Origin: Lutibacter sp. Hel_I_33_5
GTDB lineage: Bacteria; Bacteroidota; Bacteroidia; Flavobacteriales; Flavobacteriaceae
DNA length: 64,000 bases
NCBI RefSeq assembly: GCF_007827455.1
Contig: NZ_VISM01000001.1
Location: 2,909,001 to 2,973,000 of the forward strand
Reading direction: 5' to 3'
This document shows, piece by piece, positions 50,172 through 56,612 of this stretch. The notes below the pieces were generated by a model that had not been told where the DNA came from, ran no database searches, and was given only the letters and a program-made list of their open reading frames with translations. A program made the position numbers and the translations under genes. Each line of letters begins with the position of its first letter. Within the stretch, counting starts at the first letter, position 1.

Positions 50172-51143
50172 ATGAATAAAGATATTAAATATTTTGGAAT
50201 AGACATTAGTCATTTAGTATTTGATGTTACAGATTCTTCTGGTAATTACTATCAGTTTAAAAACAATGTAACTGGATTTAAAAAATTTGTAAAACATCTA
50301 GATTACAATAGTCATTGTGTAATGGAAGCTACAGGTTATTACCATTACAGGTTGGCTTATTTTTTACAGGAAAACAGTATAAAAGTTTCAGTAGAAAACC
50401 CTCTGTCGGTGAAACGCTTTATCCAGATGAAGTTATCAAAAATAAAGACAGATAAAAGCGATTCAAGATTGATTTGTGAGTATGCAAAACAAGTTGAATT
50501 AAAGTTATGGCAAGGTAATTCAAAACATCAGTTAGAATGCTTACAAATGACAAGACTTCTTTCTGTGTATACAAAACAGAGTACTATGTTAAAAAACAAA
50601 ATACATGGAGAAGAAGTTTTGGGCAATCCAAGTAAAGTAGTTACGAGCTCATTAAAAAGTAGTTTGAGACAGGTAACAAAACAAATAGAAAAGGTAGAAG
50701 CAGCATTATTAATTTTAGTAAGAAAGCTACATCAAGATGTTTTAACACGCTTAAAAACAATACCTGGAATTGGAAATAAAACAGCGCTAATGCTAGTTGT
50801 TTTAACAGATGGATTTGATCGTTTTAAAAGCGGAAGTGAATTGTGTAGTTATGCTGGATTAACTCCTGTAATTAGACAAAGTGGAAGTAGTATAAATGGA
50901 CGAGCCAGAATAAGTAAAATAGGCAACCAGAAGCTTCGAAATTTATTATTTATGTGCAGTTTTAATGCTTGTAAATACAACAAGGCTTGTAGAGAAATTT
51001 ATGAACGAATAGTTGCCAAAGGAAAGAGTAAAAAATTAGCATTAATAGCGGTGTGTAATAAACTATTAAAACAAGCATTTGCCATTGCTAAATCAGGATT
51101 AATATATGATGATACTTATAGAAGTACTTTAGTGAATATTTAA
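50172..51143 (+). CDS. IS110-family transposase (DEDD), copy 3
   Basis: This 323-residue protein is identical to the copy-2 transposase except for Thr in NVTGFKKF, Arg in YYHYRLAYF and Ala in VEAALL. The Arg agrees with the same place in copy 1, so copy 3 probably keeps the ancestral residue. All DEDD residues and the SGSS motif are present, so this copy looks functional. Confidence 0.95.
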   Translation: MNKDIKYFGIDISHLVFDVTDSSGNYYQFKNNVTGFKKFVKHLDYNSHCVMEATGYYHYRLAYFLQENSIKVSVENPLSVKRFIQMKLSKIKTDKSDSRLICEYAKQVELKLWQGNSKHQLECLQMTRLLSVYTKQSTMLKNKIHGEEVLGNPSKVVTSSLKSSLRQVTKQIEKVEAALLILVRKLHQDVLTRLKTIPGIGNKTALMLVVLTDGFDRFKSGSELCSYAGLTPVIRQSGSSINGRARISKIGNQKLRNLLFMCSFNACKYNKACREIYERIVAKGKSKKLALIAVCNKLLKQAFAIAKSGLIYDDTYRSTLVNI

Positions 51144-51187
51144 TGAGTTTTTACTTGTTTTTTACCACAGTACTTTGTTGTAAACTG

Positions 51188-52171
51188 TTATTTTTTCAGA
51201 GCTTTAATTGTGTCTTCAATATTTGAATAGCTACCTACAACATTGTTTTCTTTATCTAGAATTATATAAGTTGGAAAAGACCAAATTCCTAAATCTTTAT
51301 CCAAATTAGTTTCACCAATTCGAAAGTTTTTCCAATTAATATTCTTTTTTTCTAAATACTTAATCCATTTCTCTTGTTTATTATCGGTCGAAATCCCAAT
51401 TAATTCCGCATTCAAATTCGTAAACATATTTGGATTGGCTAAAATCTCGTTATGTTCTTTAACACAAGGTGGACAGGCAGTAAACCAAAAGTCCAAAACT
51501 GTAAAATTCAATTTTGAGTTAATTTCTACTATAGATTTATTTCCTTTGATTGTAATAAGAGAATATTTTTCAAGGTCAATTTTATTCGTAGATTTTAGTT
51601 TCTCAATTCTACTTGAAATCATTGAATAGATACTATGTTGTTTAGTAGCCAAAGGTTGCTTATTCAAAAACTTTTCTACGAAACTCAATTCGGTGTTTTC
51701 ATTCTGATACAACTTTAAGTAATGATTAATTGGTACTAAAACAAAAGCATCTTGGTCATTTTCGATAATTGTATTTTTTATAAAATCTGTTCCATTTGAT
51801 TTGTCCTTTAAAAAAGCTCTATATTCCTTAAAGTACTTTGCTTGTCTATCATAAACAGGTGTGTTTTTTGTTTTCAAAACTAAAAGTTCGTTATTCTTAT
51901 AATCTAGATAAATATCAATTTTTCCAGCATTAAACCAACCGTCAATTCTTTTTCCCGCTACGAATATTGAATATTGGTCAGAAGATTCAGAAGGTATTTT
52001 AACAGTCGCAATTCCGTTTTCAAATTCAGATGTGAATTTCTTTGATAAATTGAAACTACTTACCGAAACATTACCAACATCAACATCCGATTTAATATGG
52101 ATACAAAATTCGGTTTGCCCAAAAGTCAGGCTTGAAATTAATATTGAAAGTATGCAGAATGTTTGTTTCAT
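51188..52171 (-). CDS. TlpA-like thioredoxin-fold protein
   Basis: This 327-residue protein has a signal peptide (FCILSILISSLTFGQ). An N-terminal beta-rich region of about 190 residues follows. The C-terminal thioredoxin domain has the motif FTVLDFWFTACPPCVKEHNEIL and cis-Pro region IWSFPTYIILDKENNVVGSY. It is likely a periplasmic thiol-disulfide oxidoreductase. It is similar in plan to the cassette gene at 46155-47303, but it has CPPC instead of CGPC and no lipobox. It is a single-gene cassette between the right arm of R4 and spacer R5. Confidence 0.87.
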   Translation of the reverse strand: MKQTFCILSILISSLTFGQTEFCIHIKSDVDVGNVSVSSFNLSKKFTSEFENGIATVKIPSESSDQYSIFVAGKRIDGWFNAGKIDIYLDYKNNELLVLKTKNTPVYDRQAKYFKEYRAFLKDKSNGTDFIKNTIIENDQDAFVLVPINHYLKLYQNENTELSFVEKFLNKQPLATKQHSIYSMISSRIEKLKSTNKIDLEKYSLITIKGNKSIVEINSKLNFTVLDFWFTACPPCVKEHNEILANPNMFTNLNAELIGISTDNKQEKWIKYLEKKNINWKNFRIGETNLDKDLGIWSFPTYIILDKENNVVGSYSNIEDTIKALKK

Positions 52172-52180
52172 AATTGTTTA

Positions 52181-52368
52181 CAACGTTACGTATAAGAAAC
52201 GTAGGGCAATTAATAAGCACTTTCGTTTCGGTTTATTACTTAGCTAAATATAAACGTTTTGCTTTTATTTTTCGTTTAAATGCCAAATTTTATATTTAGC
52301 GGACTTTGTAAATAAACACAGAACTTTGGAGTTAACACAAACGCCCTATGTTTTTTATACCTTGTTGT
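52181..52368. repeat. Cassette spacer R5 (large palindrome without IS)
   Basis: The outer arms ACAAC-GTATAAGAAACGTAGGGC and GCCCTATGTTTTTTATACC-GTTGT pair over about 25 bases. An inner arm pairs GCTAAATATAAA with TTTATATTTAGC. The short plus-strand ORF here (52326-52523) is not credible. The core CTTTGTT, where the IS110-type elements sit, is absent. The rest of the gap to 52526 holds GCGTTGGC repeats. Confidence 0.78.
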
Positions 52369-52377
52369 GCATAGTGC
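52364..52377. repeat. Left 14-bp inverted repeat of the metal module
   Basis: GTTGTGCATAGTGC here matches the inverted GCATTATGCACAAC at 56340-56353 in 13 of 14 positions. The direct repeat TTTAGTTCAAATGT (52413-52426 and 56306-56319) and several GCGTTGGC motifs (52429, 52503, 56215, 56250, 56263) also occur at both ends of the 4-kb module. Confidence 0.7.
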
Positions 52378-52526
52378 TTTTCACGTTCAGCTTGGTTTTC
52401 CGATGTTTGTTATTTAGTTCAAATGTGAGCGTTGGCAAGACATACTCTTTTACAGTTTGGGCGAAGCGTGGAAGATGCGACTGGAAATGTGTATGGCTTT
52501 TTGCGTTGGCTATTTTCTGCTAATTA

Positions 52527-53111
52527 TTAAATCCATCGTCTCACTTTTTCTCTGTATTCAACATATTCATTTCCGAATTCACGTTTTAAAAATTCTTCTT
52601 CCAATCGTATTTGTGTATTTATGCTTAAAGTAGATAATGAAATTATTAGTAATGTAAATGCATTAGGAATAACAAGAAATAACCCAATATTCGTAATCAT
52701 TATTCCTAAAAATATAGGATTTCTTGAAATTGAAAATACTCCTTTTGTTACCAATTTGGTTTTGTTGTTTTCATCAATTCCTATTCTCCAAGAATTTGTC
52801 ATTTGGCTTTGAGAAAACCAAACTAAAATCAGCGATACCAACAAAAGCACCCAACCAATTTTCTGTAAAGTTTGATTTTCCAAATACCAAAAAGGAAGTA
52901 AATATTCATACCATTCTTCTTTGAAAGCGTAGATTCCTACAACAATTAGCTCAAGAACTGTGATAAATGTAAAAACCTTACCATTATAGTCGTGTGCATT
53001 ATCTGTTTTTTCAAATGTGAATGGATTTATTCCAGTTTTTTTCCAAAGTAATACAGACCTTAAAACAAAGACCAATAAAAAATACAATATGAGATAAGCG
53101 AATAATAACAT
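52527..53111 (-). CDS. Isoprenylcysteine carboxyl methyltransferase-like membrane protein
   Basis: This 194-residue protein has four to five membrane segments. The C-terminal family signature includes SQMTNSWRIGIDENNKTKLVTKGVFSISRNPIFLGIMI (Arg-Asn-Pro motif) and RLEEEFLKREFGNEYVEYREKVRRWI. The fold is that of ICMT/phospholipid methyltransferases. The substrate in bacteria is usually unknown. The gene follows the Fur-family regulator on the same strand after 53 bases and is likely part of the metal-related module. Confidence 0.85.
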   Translation of the reverse strand: MLLFAYLILYFLLVFVLRSVLLWKKTGINPFTFEKTDNAHDYNGKVFTFITVLELIVVGIYAFKEEWYEYLLPFWYLENQTLQKIGWVLLLVSLILVWFSQSQMTNSWRIGIDENNKTKLVTKGVFSISRNPIFLGIMITNIGLFLVIPNAFTLLIISLSTLSINTQIRLEEEFLKREFGNEYVEYREKVRRWI

Positions 53112-53164
53112 AATTTCTAATTTTATGTAAAAATGCTATAATAACCAATGCAATGGAAGTGCAT

Positions 53165-53581
53165 TTATTGTCCGCTACATTTATCGCAAATACCTTTTAC
53201 AACCAAGTTTACATTTTCTGAAACAAATCCATCAGGCACTTTTATTTGAGGGATTTTATGTTCTGTTAAACAAATGGTTTCGTTACAGTTATTACAATGA
53301 AAATGTAAATGCAAATCGGTTTCAATCTCACAATTACAACCTTTTTCACACAAAGCATATTTCGTAATTCCTGTGCCATCGTCTATTTGATGCACAATTT
53401 CTTTTTCTTCAAATGTTTTAATAGTTCTGTATAATGTTGTCCTATCTGCTTTCTCAAAAGCATTTTCTATATCGCTTAATGTAACTGCAACTTGTTTTTC
53501 GGCAAGGAACTTATATATTAATAAACGCATTGCAGTTGCTCGAATATCTTTTGATTCTAAAAATTCTTCTATTTTTTGCAT
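53165..53581 (-). CDS. Fur-family metal-responsive repressor
   Basis: This 138-residue protein has the winged-helix DNA-binding domain (IRATAMRLLIYKFLAEKQVAVTLSDIENAFEKADRTTLYRTIKTFEEKEIVHQI). The C-terminal dimer domain has Cys pairs (HFHCNNCNETICL and GICDKCSGQ) for a structural zinc, plus an extra Cys cluster (CEKGCNCEIETDLHLHFHC). Fur-type regulators sense Fe, Zn, Mn or peroxide. The neighbouring TonB receptor and His/Cys-rich protein suggest zinc or another divalent metal, by context only. The start lies 6 bases after the TonB receptor stop, so the two are co-transcribed. Confidence 0.9.
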   Translation of the reverse strand: MQKIEEFLESKDIRATAMRLLIYKFLAEKQVAVTLSDIENAFEKADRTTLYRTIKTFEEKEIVHQIDDGTGITKYALCEKGCNCEIETDLHLHFHCNNCNETICLTEHKIPQIKVPDGFVSENVNLVVKGICDKCSGQ

Positions 53582-53587
53582 ATTTTT

Positions 53588-55771
53588 TTAATGTTCTTCG
53601 TTTCCAAATGGTTTAATTATTATGCCTACACTAAAAATAAAACCGTCTGTTGGTGCATAGATTTCGGGAAATTCTGGATTTTCGTGTGGTGGTAAAACCA
53701 AAGGTGAAAATCTACTTTGTCTTCTGTCTGTGAAATTTTCAAAGTTCACAAATGCACTACCAAATTTAAAGTTTCTCATTAACAGTAAACCCATTGTTAC
53801 AAAATCTGTCGTTTCTGTTCCGTTTGATAAAAATTGTTTTCCTGTGTAAAAAGTTTCATAACCTATACGCCATTTTTCAGATTCGTACATCAAAACACTT
53901 CCTGCATTATGTTTTGCAGTTAATGGTTTTTGTGGATTTCCTGCCAAATAGTTCAATTTAGTGTCTATAAGTGCATAATTTAAAAACCATCTAAAATCTT
54001 TATAAGTAAACTTTATATTTGTTTCTGCTCCTTTACTTAAAATTTCATCAGTTGCATTTTCAAATGCAAACATTCCGCTGTCTGTACTATTTAAAAGCAA
54101 ACCGTTATTAATAGCAGTAACATAAAAAAGTTGATTAATAGAAAAACCTATGGTTTCAAATAAACGTGTTTGATAATTGAAATCTAAATTCACACCATAA
54201 GAACGTTCTGCCTTTAGTGAAGATTTGTCAATGCCAAGTACATTTTCAAAATTTATAAATTCAGCCTCTTCTGTAAAAATATCTGGAATTTTGTAACCTA
54301 AACCACCACCAATTCTGCTTGAAAACCCGTTATCATTTTTATAAAGCAATGAAATTTTTGGAAGCGGAAAAAAGCCAAAATCAGTATTGTAATCTGCTCG
54401 CAACCCAGTTTCTAAAATCCAATTTTCGGAAAGGTCATAAATATTGTTAGCAAACATTCCGTAAGTGATGTCTTTTTGGTCACGTTGCAAAGTTGCATTA
54501 TCATTTTCGTCAAAGTTTGAAGTATATAAATTTGCTCCAAAAATCCAATCTGCTTTTGAAGTCTCTCTTTTATAAGAGATTTCCGTAAATGTGTTGGTTT
54601 GTTTACCATCAAAATTGAAATCGGGAATCGTTAAATTTCTATCGAAAAAGGATACACTATTTTTAATGTTCAAAGAACTAATAGAATCTATTTGAGTTTT
54701 GTAAACTGCTTGACTACTCAATCTTTTTGAAATGTTTTCCTCTGTATATTGATGAATTCCATTTTCGCCACTTTCTATTGTAGTTATGTCTCCACCAATT
54801 CTGTCATCGTATGTTCCATTTAAGCCAAACCAAAACGTAGTTTTGTCAGATGGATAATAAAAGAATTTTGGATTAAATGAAATAGATTTAGTTTTTGGTA
54901 AATTACTAAAACCATCATCTTCTGGGTCGTAAGCTTTTTGATAGTGACCTGAACCGTAAAGCGAAATACCAAACTTTTCATTCCGTTTGCTGTAAAATAC
55001 ATTTGCAGTACTTCCCAATGCTTGTGTTTGTGTAAGCATAATGTCTAAAGCAGGTTCTTCGTCTGGTGTTTTTGATACCATATTTATTAAACCTGCAATT
55101 GCTCCACCACCATAAAGTGTAGATGAACTTCCTTTAATAATTTCAAATTGTTGCAAGTCTAAAGGTGGAATTTGTAAAATACTCAAACCACTTGAAAAGC
55201 CTCCATAAAGTGGAAATCCATCTCTTAAAAGTTGTGTGTAACGACCATCAAGACCTTGAATTCTAATGTTTGTACTTCCACTACTTAAAGATGTTTGTTG
55301 CATTTGTATTCCTGTACTTTCACGTAGAACCATTGAAATATTGGTTGGATTCATAATTGCTTTTTCTCCCAATTCCTCAACTCCAATAAATTCAATTCTT
55401 GTTGGAATTTTCTTTACGGTTCTTGTACTTCTTGAAGATTGTAATACAACTTCGTCCAATTCGTTTCCTCCACTTTTTAATTTGAAAATCAAGTCTGAAT
55501 TACTTGGGATTTGAATAGTTGTTTTTAGAGTTTCAAAGCCTAAAAAAGAAACTATGATAATATGTTCGCCATTCGGAATTTCGTTAAAAGTTGCAATTCC
55601 GTCAAAATCGGTTACTGCTCCTTTTTCTAATTCCTCAAAATATACTGTTGCTCCAAATAATGGCTCGTTTTCGGATTCTGAAATTACTTTTATTTGTATA
55701 TCAGATGTTTGTGCTTTAGCAGAAAAGCACGTTATAATTGTGAGCATTGCGCTCAATATATATTTATTCAT
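53588..55771 (-). CDS. TonB-dependent outer-membrane receptor (metal module)
   Basis: This 727-residue protein has a signal peptide ending in CFSAKAQ. A carboxypeptidase-like domain follows (IQIKVISESENEPLFGATVYFEELEKGAVTDFDG). The plug (NPTNISMVLRESTGIQMQQTSLSSGSTNIRIQGLDGRYTQLLRDGFPLYGG) and a beta-barrel ending in FIFSVGIIIKPFGNEEH complete it. The plug resembles receptors for metal chelates and cobalamin. It would bring a scarce metal or chelate across the outer membrane, controlled by the adjacent Fur-family repressor. Operon order on the minus strand is small Cys/His-rich protein, receptor, Fur, methyltransferase. Confidence 0.9.
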   Translation of the reverse strand: MNKYILSAMLTIITCFSAKAQTSDIQIKVISESENEPLFGATVYFEELEKGAVTDFDGIATFNEIPNGEHIIIVSFLGFETLKTTIQIPSNSDLIFKLKSGGNELDEVVLQSSRSTRTVKKIPTRIEFIGVEELGEKAIMNPTNISMVLRESTGIQMQQTSLSSGSTNIRIQGLDGRYTQLLRDGFPLYGGFSSGLSILQIPPLDLQQFEIIKGSSSTLYGGGAIAGLINMVSKTPDEEPALDIMLTQTQALGSTANVFYSKRNEKFGISLYGSGHYQKAYDPEDDGFSNLPKTKSISFNPKFFYYPSDKTTFWFGLNGTYDDRIGGDITTIESGENGIHQYTEENISKRLSSQAVYKTQIDSISSLNIKNSVSFFDRNLTIPDFNFDGKQTNTFTEISYKRETSKADWIFGANLYTSNFDENDNATLQRDQKDITYGMFANNIYDLSENWILETGLRADYNTDFGFFPLPKISLLYKNDNGFSSRIGGGLGYKIPDIFTEEAEFINFENVLGIDKSSLKAERSYGVNLDFNYQTRLFETIGFSINQLFYVTAINNGLLLNSTDSGMFAFENATDEILSKGAETNIKFTYKDFRWFLNYALIDTKLNYLAGNPQKPLTAKHNAGSVLMYESEKWRIGYETFYTGKQFLSNGTETTDFVTMGLLLMRNFKFGSAFVNFENFTDRRQSRFSPLVLPPHENPEFPEIYAPTDGFIFSVGIIIKPFGNEEH

Positions 55772-55823
55772 TGAAAATGTAAATATTAATTAACTTTAAA
55801 ATTTTGACTTTTAGTCGATATTT

Positions 55824-56147
55824 TTAGCTAATTAATTGTGGCGGTTGCCAGATATTGGAATGAAAGTTAAATCTGTAGATTGATTGATAGACAGATAATA
55901 TTTCTGTAGAGATTTGATTATTAATACCTAATTCAAAAGCTTGAATTGGTTCATATGTAATTGCGATTCCACAACAATTACAAATACAAGTTATTGGACA
56001 AGTATCATCACTATCATTTTGATGATTGTGTTCAGCAGATATTTCTTCTTGATGTTGGTCTTCGGCATTATTTCCGTCAGAACAAGGTTTGATTGACAAA
56101 CCAAGAATTAATAATGATAGTATGATAGTTATAAATTTCATTAGCAC
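55824..56147 (-). CDS. Small secreted His/Cys-rich protein (DUF6660-like)
   Basis: This 107-residue protein has a signal peptide (FITIILSLLILGLSIKPC). A charged His-rich stretch follows (DGNNAEDQHQEEISAEHNHQNDSDD), then a Cys cluster (CPITCICNCCG), and a hydrophobic finish (IYRFNFHSNIWQPPQLIS). Proteins of this plan are found upstream of metal-linked TonB receptors in Bacteroidota. The cluster suggests metal binding in the periplasm. It is the first gene of the minus-strand metal operon. The assignment to DUF6660 is from memory of the pattern. Confidence 0.72.
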   Translation of the reverse strand: MLMKFITIILSLLILGLSIKPCSDGNNAEDQHQEEISAEHNHQNDSDDTCPITCICNCCGIAITYEPIQAFELGINNQISTEILSVYQSIYRFNFHSNIWQPPQLIS

Positions 56148-56339
56148 AAAGATAAATAAATTTCAATGCAATGGTGTTGCAAAGTTTTTTATTCCGATTG
56201 CAAGAACGGATTTAGCGTTGGCAAAGAAACAGCTCTTTTGTTTTTTTATGCGTTGGCTTTTCGCGTTGGCAAAAAAAATAAATGTGCTGTTTGCGCGTTG
56301 GATTTTTTAGTTCAAATGTTGATGTTTAGCACGATTTCC

Positions 56340-56353
56340 GCATTATGCACAAC
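56340..56353. repeat. Right 14-bp inverted repeat and end of the island
   Basis: GCATTATGCACAAC is the inverted counterpart of the repeat at 52364-52377. To its left, 56160-56340 carries GCGTTGGC motifs and TTTAGTTCAAATGT as at the other end. To its right the DNA leads into the PL6 promoter. Reading frames in 56089-56480 are not credible genes. The 465-base gap thus holds the module end and the next promoter. Confidence 0.68.
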
Positions 56354-56574
56354 TAGTTATATCCAATCAAATATATGGATTTATGATGTTAATTTACGGG
56401 ATAACACAACATTTATGTTTGTTTTATCTACAAGCTACTTTAGTGTCTTAACTGATATTGATTCCTGTTTTTTTTAAATATAAAGATATATTACATTTGG
56501 AATATTGTTTTTTTGATTTTTCTGTCTTTGACTACATTTATACTATAACCTTTTTTTAATTCATTAAATATCAC

Positions 56575-56603
56575 TACTTTTGGTTTACCAATCTGGTAAA
56601 CCA
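56575..56603 (+). promoter_or_regulatory. Promoter -7 box and palindromic GntR-type operator of the alginate lyase operon
   Basis: TACTTTTG at 56575-56582 fits the Bacteroidota -7 consensus TAnnTTTG. It overlaps a perfect inverted repeat, TGGTTTACCA-ATC-TGGTAAACCA (56581-56603), which ends 9 bases before the ATG. The TGGTnnACCA shape is typical of FadR-subfamily GntR regulators used in uronate and alginate regulons. No such regulator is in this window, so it should lie outside. Binding would cover the transcription start. Confidence 0.78.
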
Positions 56604-56612
56604 ATTAATAAT

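Larger units (their letters stand above)
49951..51172 (+). mobile_element. IS110-family insertion sequence, copy 3 (intact)
   Basis: This 1222-bp element is flanked by CT at 49949-49950 and 51173-51174. It is almost identical to copy 2, including the non-coding ends, where I count three differences before the start codon. The insertion site is the equivalent base of spacer R4. Confidence 0.88.

Noticed and set aside
44855..51172. Terminal inverted repeats and target duplications for the IS copies
   Set aside because: None is found beyond the two-base CT, in line with the IS110 mechanism.
44729..52368. Classical integron with canonical attC sites
   Set aside because: The spacer ends do not fit RYYYAAC/GTTRRRY and no integrase gene is present, so I call them attC-like only.
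52326..52523. 65-codon plus-strand ORF
   Set aside because: It lies across the 3' arm of palindrome R5 and its flank. There is no family resemblance, and its direction is opposite to all cassette genes.
56089..56477. Two overlapping plus-strand ORFs (73 and 103 codons)
   Set aside because: They lie in GCGTTGGC-repeat DNA at the island edge, partly antisense to the Cys/His-rich gene, with low-complexity translation.
56580..56612. TTG start for the PL6 lyase
   Set aside because: It lies in the palindromic operator and would put 11 extra residues before a good lipoprotein signal peptide.
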